Shown one piece after another: positions 1 to 8,674 of a stretch of DNA of 64,000 nt; positions within the stretch are counted from its first letter, which is position 1, and every line of letters begins with the position of its first letter. Made by a program: the position numbers and the translations under genes. Below the pieces are notes generated by a model. That model saw nothing but the letters and a program-made list of their open reading frames with translations. It was not told where the DNA came from and did not search any database. The stretch comes from Dysgonamonadaceae bacterium (GTDB taxonomy: Bacteria; Bacteroidota; Bacteroidia; Bacteroidales; Azobacteroidaceae): positions 1 through 64,000 of the forward strand of contig JAISOJ010000076.1 in the NCBI GenBank assembly GCA_031275735.1. The letters are read 5' to 3'.

Positions 1-393
1 CACGGCGACGGCCTGGGCGACGATTCCCGCTCGTTTCAACTGATTCGCCGGATATTTCACAACCGGCTTTGCCGGATTCTCTTTGCCGCTCTTCATCCCC
101 GCTGGGGAGTGGGTTTCGGTTATGCCTGGTCCGGGCACAGCCGGAAAAAGAAAATGATCAACCCCGCACCCTATTGGGGGGAAGACAGGGAACATTTGGC
201 GCTTTATGCCAAAGAATACATCCGGCAACATCCTGATACGGATTATCTGATTTTCGGTCATCGTCACATTTTGCTGGATTTGATACTGAGTCCGCAGAGC
301 CGGATGATGATTATCGGGGACTGGCTTCAGTATTTTTCGTATGCCGTGTTCGACGGCGAAGAATTGAGTTTGGAACAATTCGAAAACAAGTGA
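1..393 (+). CDS. lpxH: UDP-2,3-diacylglucosamine diphosphatase, C-terminal part
   Basis: The frame is open from base 1 and begins inside the protein with HGDGLGDD, resembling the conserved HGDG metal-site motif of LpxH calcineurin-like phosphoesterases; a second motif, FGHRH, follows near the end. The family hydrolyses UDP-2,3-diacylglucosamine to lipid X in lipid A synthesis at the inner face of the inner membrane. The ORF track starts at an internal Met (109), but the upstream codons are in frame and carry the motif, so the gene runs off the left edge. It converges on the antiporter gene, whose stop lies 11 nt away. The LpxH assignment within the phosphoesterase superfamily is inference. 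Confidence 0.8.
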   Translation, partial: HGDGLGDDSRSFQLIRRIFHNRLCRILFAALHPRWGVGFGYAWSGHSRKKKMINPAPYWGEDREHLALYAKEYIRQHPDTDYLIFGHRHILLDLILSPQSRMMIIGDWLQYFSYAVFDGEELSLEQFENK

Positions 394-404
394 TTATTGT
401 ACAT

Positions 405-2687
405 TTATTTGCTGATAATTAACGTAGACGGCATGGCTTGCAAGGCTTCTTTATCGTTTTCCGAAATTTCGTTCCATGTTTTATGACTGACTAACATAAA
501 GTTGTAATTATTCAGTAAATTGATTGTGATTTCTTTATCTTGTAAGAGTACTGCTGTTTTATTCGTTTTGAGGAATTGTTTTAGCTCGTTAAGGATTTCT
601 CGTCCGAACATTTCCGATTTGCGACGATTGAGGATAGCGACTGATCCGTGTGTACAGTTCAGCAAATTTTGCAAATAAGATAATAAATACAGGTCTTTTT
701 CGGTATCGAGGATTAGTAATATTTTATTGGCTTTCAAAAAATTGCGGTTTATGAAAATACCTACCGGACAATTGGATTGTTTGATAAACAGTTTGGTTTT
801 GTCTTTCAGCATTGAGGATGGAAAAAGCCAGGGTTCCACCCCTCCTAAAGGTTTAAAATATCGTCTTTGCGCCGATTGCCGGTATTGAGTGGCGGCGATG
901 TCGTTAGGAAGGTTACTCCATGTGATTCCGGCTCCTACCAATAAAAAATTGTATTCCCCTTCATTAACAATATTAGTTATATCTTCACTAATGTGGTTTG
1001 ATATTTCGTAACGTGTTTGGATAGAAATACTTAATTTTTTAGCTTCTTGTAAAATAGGAGTAAAGCTTACGCTTTCAAAACTGCCTGTTTGCAAAGGGTT
1101 TACATCTAGCCCCGAAGTAAGGTGCAAAGCGGTTATTTCTAGTTGACTGTTTCCTCCGGAAAACATTTGTTGAGCTACATTAAGCATGATTTGTCCATTG
1201 CCTGCACGACCGAAAGAGAGCAATACTTTGAACGTTTTTGCATATTCCCGTTTTTTGAGCGCCGCCAATTTGGATCGTCCGCGATAAAATGATTTAATGA
1301 AAAAAAGTAAGGGCGCCGTCATAAATGTGGTGAATAACGTCATCAATATCAGCATGGTAAAGAGGGTAGGGGAGAGTATGTTCATTTCGTATCCGATGGT
1401 TAGCACCACGAGTTCCATCAATCCTCGCGTATTCATCAATACTCCGATGTAGAAGCTGTTTTTCCAGCTTTCACCTACAAAACGTGCAGAGACGGCAGCT
1501 CCTCCAAATTTTCCGACGACGGCAACCAAAATGAATATACCGCACATGCCCCAGAGCCCGAGTGAATTCAGTAAACCGATTTCCGTTTTCAATCCGGTCA
1601 GGACAAAGAACAGGGGTAGGAATAGCGAAAGAGCTACGGCTTCTACTTTTTCTGCCATGATTTGACGGAATTTGATATCGCTTGGCATAACGACTCCCGC
1701 TAAAAAGGCTCCGAACAAAGCGTGTAATCCTAGTATTTCCGTCAAAAACGAAGAAGTAATAAGAATAAGGAACATGAAAGCAACCAAGCCTTTGTCGATA
1801 ACTTCTTCGTTGTGATATACTTGCCCGACCATACGAAGGAAAGGGCGTACAACCAAGAAGATCAGGGCGAGGTAAAGCGCGGAAAATAAAATATTATAAA
1901 CGGCGCTTAACATGCTTCCCGCTTGTGCAATTGCTATAATTACGGCGAGCAAACACCAGGCAATGATGTCGCCATTAGCGGCGCTTGCCAGCGAAATCGT
2001 TCCTAAATGAGTTTTAGTAAGCCCTTTTTCCTGAATGATACGAGCTAATACAGGGAAAGCTGTTATGCTCATGGCTATTCCTATGAATAAGGCAAAAGAA
2101 AGAAAAGGTACATTTTTCTCTGCATAATGGTCGTATATGAAATAGGCTGTCAACATTCCTAGAAAAAAAGGAACGATGATGCTGGTATGGCTGATTAAAA
2201 TAGTTTCTTTTAATTTGTTCCGGACTTCGGTGATATTTAATTCCATTCCGATGGCAAACATGAAAAGGATCAAGCCAAACTGACTCAACAAACTAATGTT
2301 ATCTAACGATTCGGGAGGAAAAAGGAAATTGGAGATTCCGGGAAACCAATGCCCTAAAATTGAAGGACCTAATACAATCCCGGCTAATATTTCCCCAATA
2401 ACCGTAGGTTGCTTGATTTTTAAAAATAACCATCCGAAAAAACGGCAACAGATGAGGATGATGATGATTTGCAGGAGTAAAATGCCAAAAGACGATTGAA
2501 TATGATTGAGAAAGAATTTGTAAAAGACCGATAATCCCTCTCCAAGGGTGGTAGGCGTTTCTTGCAGGGACGTAGCAATTTCTTTCTCTTGATGACTTTC
2601 TCCTTTCAAAATAAGAAGATACATCAAGGACATAAAAATGATAACCATTATTACGTAAAAGATAAGATTTTTTGTCCCTTTGTTCAT
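405..2687 (-). CDS. CPA2-family cation:proton antiporter (KefB/NapA-like)
   Basis: A 760-residue membrane protein. It has one N-terminal hydrophobic segment, then about twelve membrane segments typical of Na+/H+ exchangers, including QPTVIGEILAGIVLGPS and LGLHALFGAFLAGVVMPS. From about residue 480 a soluble region follows (SFGRAGNGQIMLN) that resembles the UspA-like cytoplasmic domains found on Bacteroidota antiporters. The predicted role is monovalent cation/proton exchange at the inner membrane. The ion specificity cannot be read from sequence. It lies 35 nt downstream of mnmA on the same strand and could be cotranscribed with it, though no functional link is known. Confidence 0.85.
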   Translation of the reverse strand: MNKGTKNLIFYVIMVIIFMSLMYLLILKGESHQEKEIATSLQETPTTLGEGLSVFYKFFLNHIQSSFGILLLQIIIILICCRFFGWLFLKIKQPTVIGEILAGIVLGPSILGHWFPGISNFLFPPESLDNISLLSQFGLILFMFAIGMELNITEVRNKLKETILISHTSIIVPFFLGMLTAYFIYDHYAEKNVPFLSFALFIGIAMSITAFPVLARIIQEKGLTKTHLGTISLASAANGDIIAWCLLAVIIAIAQAGSMLSAVYNILFSALYLALIFLVVRPFLRMVGQVYHNEEVIDKGLVAFMFLILITSSFLTEILGLHALFGAFLAGVVMPSDIKFRQIMAEKVEAVALSLFLPLFFVLTGLKTEIGLLNSLGLWGMCGIFILVAVVGKFGGAAVSARFVGESWKNSFYIGVLMNTRGLMELVVLTIGYEMNILSPTLFTMLILMTLFTTFMTAPLLFFIKSFYRGRSKLAALKKREYAKTFKVLLSFGRAGNGQIMLNVAQQMFSGGNSQLEITALHLTSGLDVNPLQTGSFESVSFTPILQEAKKLSISIQTRYEISNHISEDITNIVNEGEYNFLLVGAGITWSNLPNDIAATQYRQSAQRRYFKPLGGVEPWLFPSSMLKDKTKLFIKQSNCPVGIFINRNFLKANKILLILDTEKDLYLLSYLQNLLNCTHGSVAILNRRKSEMFGREILNELKQFLKTNKTAVLLQDKEITINLLNNYNFMLVSHKTWNEISENDKEALQAMPSTLIISK

Positions 2688-2722
2688 TATTTTATGTGAT
2701 TTGTATAAAAATAGAAAATATT

Positions 2723-3808
2723 TTATCCATTTTCAAATTCATCGTCAATAATCATTCCGCTACCCAGACATAATTTGCAATCCCTATCGTAAACAACGCC
2801 GAATTGTCCGGGTGCAATTCCTTGAATTTTATCGTCCGATTCGATGCGGTATATATCGCCGATCCGTTTAATTTTCCCAAATGTAAATTCGGGGGTATGA
2901 CGGATTTTAAAAGCGATTTTTTTTTCTCCGGGAAAAGATCCGTAAGGGTCTTCGGTAATAAAATTGAATCCTTGTAAATTAACTGTTTTTCCGTATTGAG
3001 TTTCAGGGTCGTAACCGTTGGAAACGTAAATAATATTTCGTTTAATGTCTTTTTTAATTACAAACCAAGGTCCGCCACTCAAATACAATCCTTTTCTTTG
3101 TCCGATAGTATGAAACCAATATCCTTTGTGTTTTCCCAGTATTTTTCCTGTTTCCAATTCGACAATTTTTCCCGGCCGTTCACCTAAATGACTGCGTATA
3201 AAATCATTAAAATTGATTTTCCCTAAAAAACATATTCCTTGACTGTCTTTACGCATGGCGCTCGGTAGTCCTTGTCCGGCTGCAATTATCCGGACCTGTT
3301 TTTTTTGCAAATGACCGATTGGAAATAATAATTTGGATATCTGAAGGTAATCTACTTGTCCGAGAAAATAAGTTTGGTCTTTCACCTTATCGGCTGCAGT
3401 TGAAAGGTAGATTTTGCCATTTATCTCAGTCGTATTGGCATAATGCCCGGTAGCTATTTTATCAAATTCGTATCCCCATTTTTGCTCAAAGGTTCCGAAT
3501 TTTATCAATTTGTTACACATCATGTCGGGGTTGGGAGTTAATCCGCGTTTAACGGCGTCGATGGTGTAACTGACTACATTTTCCCAATATTCTTCGTGCA
3601 AAGAAACAACATGCATCGGACAACCGTATTTTTTAGCTATATAGCTAGTAATTTCAATGTCTTCTTCCGAAGGGCAATCAATATAACCGCTTTTATCTTC
3701 CATTCCTATCCGGATATAAAAAATAGACGGGGTGTAACCTGCCTCTTTCAATTGATAGATCATTACCGAGCTATCTACGCCTCCCGATACTAAAGCTGCA
3801 ATATTCAT
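2723..3808 (-). CDS. mnmA: tRNA-specific 2-thiouridylase MnmA
   Basis: The 361-residue protein starts with the PP-loop ATP pyrophosphatase motif SGGVDSS (residues 8-14). The two catalytic cysteines of the family are visible as MMCNK (C98) and GICFLG (C193). The enzyme adenylates and thiolates uridine 34 of tRNA-Lys/Glu/Gln in the cytoplasm. The C-terminal part ([11 protein letters not shown], then [10 protein letters not shown]) matches the MnmA beta-barrel. Length is normal for the family. Bacteroidales often carry two mnmA paralogues, and I cannot tell from this window which copy this is. Confidence 0.93.
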   Translation of the reverse strand: MNIAALVSGGVDSSVMIYQLKEAGYTPSIFYIRIGMEDKSGYIDCPSEEDIEITSYIAKKYGCPMHVVSLHEEYWENVVSYTIDAVKRGLTPNPDMMCNKLIKFGTFEQKWGYEFDKIATGHYANTTEINGKIYLSTAADKVKDQTYFLGQVDYLQISKLLFPIGHLQKKQVRIIAAGQGLPSAMRKDSQGICFLGKINFNDFIRSHLGERPGKIVELETGKILGKHKGYWFHTIGQRKGLYLSGGPWFVIKKDIKRNIIYVSNGYDPETQYGKTVNLQGFNFITEDPYGSFPGEKKIAFKIRHTPEFTFGKIKRIGDIYRIESDDKIQGIAPGQFGVVYDRDCKLCLGSGMIIDDEFENG

Positions 3809-4039
3809 TGAAAAGTTTCATAATAATACATAACTGAACAAACGAAAGATTTGATTGGTTTATACATTTTTTGCCCAAATCGAATCCAAGTTTTATATAG
3901 ATAATGCAAAAGTATAAATAATATTTTGCAAAAACGATAAAAATAAGAAATTGATACGCTATGAAATGAAAAAATATGATTTTAATATTAAAAATGATAC
4001 GATTTGATACGAGTAAATTTTATATTCTGCAAGTGATTT

Positions 4040-5038
4040 TTACCATGTTCTTTTTTGTATCATTTCCCTAAGCTCGGCTTTTATCCGTTCGTCGCTATTT
4101 TCCCTATAACATAAATAAAGCGAAAGCAAATCGACATATCTGTTATTATTTAATAACGCCGGATTGTATTTCCAAACTTCAATTTGTATCTCTCCTTCTA
4201 CTTCGTCTAAATAATTCCTATAGTTTTTTTCTTTTATTTCTTCAAATTCGGGACGATAAATGGCGTAAGTTGTTTTTTCCGGACGGCGCAGAGGATAATA
4301 ATGATATAAAGCCGAATTTCCGGATTTACAATAACGCATCTCTTTTTTTTGATTGGAATAGAATATTTTATAAATAGGTGATTGCATTTGTGGTTCTACG
4401 ATTTTCCACAATTGTTTCCTGTTTACATCGAAAACGAATCGTTTTTCCTTTGTTCCTACAACTTTGCATATATCTTTTTCTTTTAATTCGGAAGCAATTT
4501 TGGTAACCGTTTTAGGTGTATAACCTAATTTTTGTGCAATTTCTTTAAACGCGTATGATTCCAAATACTCTACCAACAAATGATAAAGAAGAAAGAATTG
4601 GGCGGAAGGCGAGAGTAATTTAGGAAAAATTTGCGGTTGAGCCATTTTTTCTTTTATATCGGTTAAAAGTCCGGGTAAATACAAACGGTAACAGGGAATA
4701 ATAAAATTGACTTTTTCCTGAATCAATCGCTTCCTTAACAAAGGAGATTGTTTATCCATACCGAAAATGACTTTCTTTCCCATTACTCGGGCAATTATCT
4801 GGGATTGGTTTTTGAGTTGAAGAGCCGTTTTAGGAATATTGTCTTTGCTGTATATGAGGATTAATTTATGTCCGTCTAACATTAAATCGTAATAAAAATT
4901 CGAATACTTAAGATAGATAGGAAGTTCTTTTAATTGTATATCCGGAAGCTTTTTCAGTTGAACGGAGAATCCCAACGTTTCCTCCAGGTACTTTATAATC
5001 CGATCTTTATAATTACTATTCATTTTTATAATTACCAT
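4040..5038 (-). CDS. Winged-helix protein resembling AbiEi-type antitoxins
   Basis: 332 residues. A helix-turn-helix is visible around residues 165-190 (FKEIAQKLGYTPKTVTKIA). The end (VDLLSLYLCYRENSDERIKAELREMI) resembles Bacteroidota proteins that I recall next to AbiEii nucleotidyltransferase toxins; this recall is not backed by a search. Here mnmA, not a toxin gene, lies downstream on the same strand, so if this is an antitoxin it is an orphan. A strong promoter precedes it, and GTAATT half-sites in direct and inverted orientation surround its predicted transcription start, as expected of an autoregulator. The start may be the first ATG (5038) or MNSNYK (5023). A free-standing regulator is the alternative. 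Confidence 0.55.
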   Translation of the reverse strand: MVIIKMNSNYKDRIIKYLEETLGFSVQLKKLPDIQLKELPIYLKYSNFYYDLMLDGHKLILIYSKDNIPKTALQLKNQSQIIARVMGKKVIFGMDKQSPLLRKRLIQEKVNFIIPCYRLYLPGLLTDIKEKMAQPQIFPKLLSPSAQFFLLYHLLVEYLESYAFKEIAQKLGYTPKTVTKIASELKEKDICKVVGTKEKRFVFDVNRKQLWKIVEPQMQSPIYKIFYSNQKKEMRYCKSGNSALYHYYPLRRPEKTTYAIYRPEFEEIKEKNYRNYLDEVEGEIQIEVWKYNPALLNNNRYVDLLSLYLCYRENSDERIKAELREMIQKRTW

Positions 5039-5054
5039 TATTTAGTAATTGTTG

Positions 5055-5086
5055 CAAATATAGGGTAATTATTTTGATAAACCAAA
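5055..5086 (-). promoter_or_regulatory. Bacteroidota promoter for the winged-helix gene
   Basis: On the minus strand TTTG (5086-5083) is followed after exactly 20 nt by TATATTTG (5062-5055), a match to the Bacteroidota -33/-7 consensus. The predicted transcript starts near 5050, 10-30 nt before the candidate start codons. GTAATT/AATTAC repeats at 5030-5035, 5045-5050 and 5065-5070 overlap this region and could be operator half-sites. Confidence 0.6.
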
Positions 5087-5533
5087 CTTTTTTAATTTTT
5101 CCAGCGATTCAGCGAGATTAAAATTTCGTACTCATAGATAACAGCTAAACCAAGGGATCAAACACCTCCCTCTGGCATAAACATACACAAGCAAAGATGA
5201 AATTTTATAAAATTTAGGATACTGTCTGAGATGTTTTGTTCAAACAGTTTACTTATCAAAATCCATCTTCACTTTTTCCGGTTCTTCCGCAGGCGCTTCG
5301 CACAAAACATCAAATATCGGGGAAAACGTCGTTGAAACGTTTTATGACAATCGGACAAGATCGCTCTGATGTCTGCCTCCGTGGATACTGTTTTTTCCTG
5401 TTCTTTCTCTGGATTTATTTGGGGCAAAAAATGTTAGAACCATGCAGAGAGTACCAGGGCAAACGCATGAAAATATTATCTTTGCGTTATGAAATCAATG
5501 CAGGAATATTAATCAGAGGTAGAAGATTTTTGG
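5087..5533. other. Decayed sequence with no recognisable gene
   Basis: About 450 bases between the winged-helix gene and the ISAs1 relic. The ORF track offers a 121-residue frame (5236-5601), but its translation matches no family I recognise and its tail overlaps the relic in another frame. The stretch is probably debris from the mobile element or its target. Confidence 0.4.
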
Positions 5534-5940
5534 ATGGCAAAAAAGTGTTTACACAAGTTGTGCGATATATTATTGATCGGTCTGTTTACTTATTTGAGTA
5601 ACGGAGAGGATTATGAAGATATGGTCTTATTTGCCCAAAGCCACAAGGAATTTCTACAACCGTATGCAGCATCATCCCTTCAAACAGGGCTTTGCTATCG
5701 GAAATTCAAAAACAGTGGAGTAGATTGAAAACACTGATAAAAATAGAAGCCAGCCGCCAAATCAAAGACAGACTGATGCAGGAAACCCGCTATTATATTA
5801 GTGATGAATAAGGTCTAAGTACGGCTCATTATAATTCCTTAAATCAGGGGACACTGGGGTATTGAAAATCACTTACAATGGTATTTGGATGTTACTTTCC
5901 GGGAAGATAAGGGAAGTGCCTGCGAATAGGGCTTCCTTCA
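5534..5940 (+). pseudogene. ISAs1-family transposase relic
   Basis: Three fragments in different frames line up with successive parts of ISAs1-family (H-repeat type) transposases. The N-terminal piece is CDILLIGLFTYLSNGEDYED. A middle piece, QETRYYISDE (about 5775-5810), corresponds to the ETRYYISSL block. The C-terminal piece, GHWGIENHLQWYLDVTFRED (about 5848-5925), matches the family's HWGIEN block. The central catalytic region is missing, and frameshifts and stops separate the pieces. No clean terminal inverted repeats or target duplication were found. The element is dead. Confidence 0.75.
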
Positions 5941-5946
5941 TAAATG

Positions 5947-5978
5947 CCGTTGAACGGGTCTAAAGACCCGTTCAACGG
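5947..5978. repeat. Perfect 15-bp inverted repeat
   Basis: CCGTTGAACGGGTCT, a 2-nt spacer, then AGACCCGTTCAACGG. The stem is perfect and GC-rich compared with its surroundings, and it sits immediately after the transposase relic. It could be a terminator-like hairpin, a small palindromic repeat or a transposon feature. There is no T-run after it. Confidence 0.7.
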
Positions 5979-6247
5979 AACGATTGTTGCAACCAGTACC
6001 AACCAATAGATTTGTTGTGAAGTGGTGGAATACTTAACTAAATAAGTATCCTGCTGTTTTTGATAAATTCGGACGGTAAAAAATTCATGATTTATTTATG
6101 AGTGGTTTTCAAGTCCAGGAAAAACCATTTAAAATAATGAAGCATGGGACTTTAACTTTTTCTGAGGCCTTAGGATACCTTTACACCAAATAAGTAAGCC
6201 TACGCCGATAAACGACGTGAGCGCTTGCTCTTGGTGTATTTTGAAGT
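5979..6247. other. Gene-free stretch beside the transposase relic
   Basis: About 270 bases up to the fabD stop codon. Short open stretches exist but are interrupted by stops and match nothing I know. It is probably the outer part of the decayed insertion. Confidence 0.4.
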
Positions 6248-7126
6248 TTAGGAAATTCCCTGAGTTGCTACTTCGGCATTAATCTTTTTTATTAATCCTT
6301 GCAAAACATTTCCCGGTCCTAATTCAGTGAAATCGGTGGCGCCTTCAGTTATCATTTTTTGTATCGATTGTGTCCATTTAACGGGGGCGGTCAATTGGGC
6401 TATTAAATTTGTCTTGATGACAGCCGGATCGGTTTCACCGCAAGTACTTACGTTTTGGTAAACAGGGCAAATAGGCGTATTGAAAGAAGTGGAATTAATA
6501 ACATTGGCCAATTTGGTTCTCGCCGCTTCCATCAAAGGAGAATGGAATGCTCCGCCGACATTCAGTTTTAGAGCCCTTTTAGCTCCGGCAGCTAACAATT
6601 CTTCACAAGCTTTATCAATGCCGGAAACTGTTCCGGAAATAACAATTTGTCCCGGACAATTATAGTTGGCAGGAACTACAATATCATCAATGCCTTTACA
6701 TATTTCTTCTACTTTTTCGTCCGGTAGATTCAATATGGCTGCCATAGTACTTGGCGTTTTTTCGCAGGCTTTTTGCATAGCCAAAGCTCGTTTATAAACC
6801 AATTTTAAGCCATCTTCAAACGATAAGACCCCTACAGATACTAAAGCGGAAAATTCTCCTAAGGAATGACCGGCAACCATGTCCGGTTTGAAATCGTTTT
6901 CTAATGTTTTTGCTAAAATAACGGAATGAAGAAAAATAGCCGGTTGTGTTACTTTTGTTTGACGGAGGTCTTCGTCTGTACTTTCAAACATCAAATCAGT
7001 AATGCGAAATCCTAATATTTCATTGGCTTTTTCGAACATTTCTTTTGCGACGATTGATTTTTCATATAAATCTTTTCCCATCCCGACAAATTGAGCTCCC
7101 TGACCGGGAAATACATAAGCTTTCAT
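6248..7126 (-). CDS. fabD: Malonyl-CoA:ACP transacylase
   Basis: 292 residues, normal for FabD. Near the N-terminus is FPGQGAQ (residues 6-12). The nucleophile elbow is GHSLGE (86-91, Ser88), and the catalytic histidine lies in GAFHSPLM. The enzyme moves malonyl from CoA to acyl carrier protein, supplying fatty acid elongation in the cytoplasm. It appears to be transcribed alone or with the Nudix gene 77 nt upstream. A TACATTTG -7-like box lies just before the start, but I see no matching -33 element. Confidence 0.95.
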   Translation of the reverse strand: MKAYVFPGQGAQFVGMGKDLYEKSIVAKEMFEKANEILGFRITDLMFESTDEDLRQTKVTQPAIFLHSVILAKTLENDFKPDMVAGHSLGEFSALVSVGVLSFEDGLKLVYKRALAMQKACEKTPSTMAAILNLPDEKVEEICKGIDDIVVPANYNCPGQIVISGTVSGIDKACEELLAAGAKRALKLNVGGAFHSPLMEAARTKLANVINSTSFNTPICPVYQNVSTCGETDPAVIKTNLIAQLTAPVKWTQSIQKMITEGATDFTELGPGNVLQGLIKKINAEVATQGIS

Positions 7127-7203
7127 CTTTTATAATTTTTTAAACAAGGCTGCAAATGTACATGAATATTTTGAATTATGAGTGATAAATATAATCATAA
7201 ATG

Positions 7204-7722
7204 TTACCGGAGTTTCAACCAAATCTTGATGGCTTGCCTAATAGAGTTTAATCCGAATAGATCGGGATGTATTTCTTTTTTATGAAAAAAATACAATTCT
7301 GCCACATCATCACCGGCTTGAAGGTATTGCGTATCTTCAGCTTTACATTCGTAAAATAAATCTAAGGTATGTACGTTAAATCCTGAATAAGTGTAAATAT
7401 TCGGTATGGAAAAAAGATAATGTGGATTGTCTATGATTAATCCGGTTTCTTCTTTGACTTCTCGAATAATAGCTTCTTCGCCGGTTTCAAACATGTCGAC
7501 GAATCCGCCCGGAAGATCTAATGTGCCTTGAGCAGGTTCTTTAGCCCTGCGTGCAACTAATAATCGTTCGTCTTTAGTAGTAATAAATGCCGCTGTTGCT
7601 GCCGATGAATTGAAATAATATACAAAACAGCAATCTTTGCATTTTTTAGATTTAAAATTATTTTCTTCAAAATGGACAGAACCGCACCGGGGGCAATATT
7701 GGAATGGAAAGAGGGGATGCAC
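7204..7722 (-). CDS. Nudix hydrolase with N-terminal zinc ribbon
   Basis: 172 residues. The N-terminus carries a C4 zinc ribbon (CPRC at residues 10-13, CKDC at 28-31). The complete Nudix box runs from G73 to L95 (GFVDMFE...REVKEETGL), fitting GX5EX7REUXEEXGU. Such proteins hydrolyse nucleoside diphosphates linked to another group. The ribbon-plus-Nudix order recalls NudC, but the protein is shorter than NudC and I do not assign NADH specificity. A palindromic terminator separates it from the upstream zinc-ribbon gene. Confidence 0.85.
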   Translation of the reverse strand: MHPLFPFQYCPRCGSVHFEENNFKSKKCKDCCFVYYFNSSAATAAFITTKDERLLVARRAKEPAQGTLDLPGGFVDMFETGEEAIIREVKEETGLIIDNPHYLFSIPNIYTYSGFNVHTLDLFYECKAEDTQYLQAGDDVAELYFFHKKEIHPDLFGLNSIRQAIKIWLKLR

Positions 7723-7729
7723 TATTCAA

Positions 7730-7775
7730 ATTAAAAAAGAGAATAGAGAATTAAAAATTTTAATTCTCTATTTTT
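7730..7775 (-). terminator. Intrinsic terminator after the zinc-ribbon gene
   Basis: A perfect 14-bp palindrome, ATAGAGAATTAAAA (7743-7756) and TTTTAATTCTCTAT (7758-7771). On the minus strand a run of six T follows, and on the plus strand another T-run, so it could work in both directions. It lies between 7781-8665 and the Nudix gene. Confidence 0.65.
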
Positions 7776-7780
7776 AAGTT

Positions 7781-8665
7781 TTATTCCACGCCTGCGAGTT
7801 GTGGGTCAATCATGATACGACCGCAATGTTCGCAGACAATGATTTTTTTGCGTAATTTGATATCTAATTGTCTTTGAGGAGGAATTTTATTGAAACAACC
7901 GCCACAAGCATCCCGTTGTATATAAACAACTGCTAATCCGTTTCTTGCACTTTTGCGGATACGTTTAAAAGCCATCAATAGACGAGGGTCGATTGTTGTT
8001 TCTATCTGTTTCGCTTTTTCCCTCAGTTGCTCTTCTTGAATTTTTGTTTCGGAAATGATTTCGTCCAATTCTTCTTTTTTAGATTTCAAATCTGACTGGC
8101 GTTCATCCAAAAGCGCTTTACTTTTCTGAATCTCTTCGGTTATCATCTTAACTTCTTGAGTGAATTCCTTGATTTTTTTTTCCGCCAATTCAATTTCTAG
8201 ACCTTGGTATTCGATTTCTTTGGATAAATTATCAAATTCCCGATTGTTACGAACATTATCCAGTTGCTGTTGGTATTTTTCAATAAGCGTGTGCGAGTCG
8301 GAAATTTTAATCTTTTGTTGGCCGATAGCCGTTTCGATATCTTTGCTATCCAATTGGAAATTTTGAATACGAGTATGAAGTCCGGCGACTTCATCTTCCA
8401 AGTCTTGCACTTCTAAAGGCAATTCCCCGCGAAGCGTTTTGATTTTGTCTATTTCCGACAGCATGGATTGAAGGCAATACAAGTTTGCCAACTTTCGTTC
8501 TATAGATAAATCCTTCTCTGCTGATGGTTTATCTTGTTTCTTAGAAGTCGTCGCTTTTAGCTTTTCATTTGCCGAGCTTCCCGTAATATCATCAATTGCA
8601 TTACTTCTTTTTTTAGAAGTAGTTTTTTTTTCTTGTTTTTCGATTATTTGTTCCTTTTTTGCCAT
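7781..8665 (-). CDS. Coiled-coil protein with C4 zinc ribbon
   Basis: 294 residues. The first 60 or so are rich in Lys, Ser and Thr and probably disordered. A long heptad-rich coiled coil follows to about residue 230. The C-terminus has a four-cysteine ribbon (CGGCFNKIPP, then CEHCGRIM). This is the family of zinc-ribbon coiled-coil proteins encoded beside Nif3 genes in many bacteria; its role is poorly defined and nucleic-acid binding is suggested. It starts 9 nt after the Nif3 stop codon, so the two form one operon. The Lys-rich N-terminal extension may be lineage-specific. Confidence 0.85.
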   Translation of the reverse strand: MAKKEQIIEKQEKKTTSKKRSNAIDDITGSSANEKLKATTSKKQDKPSAEKDLSIERKLANLYCLQSMLSEIDKIKTLRGELPLEVQDLEDEVAGLHTRIQNFQLDSKDIETAIGQQKIKISDSHTLIEKYQQQLDNVRNNREFDNLSKEIEYQGLEIELAEKKIKEFTQEVKMITEEIQKSKALLDERQSDLKSKKEELDEIISETKIQEEQLREKAKQIETTIDPRLLMAFKRIRKSARNGLAVVYIQRDACGGCFNKIPPQRQLDIKLRKKIIVCEHCGRIMIDPQLAGVE

Positions 8666-8674
8666 ATTTTGATG

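Noticed and set aside
5236-5601. 121-residue ORF before the ISAs1 relic
   Set aside because: Composition is unlike neighbouring genes, no family is recognisable, and its end overlaps the transposase relic in another frame.
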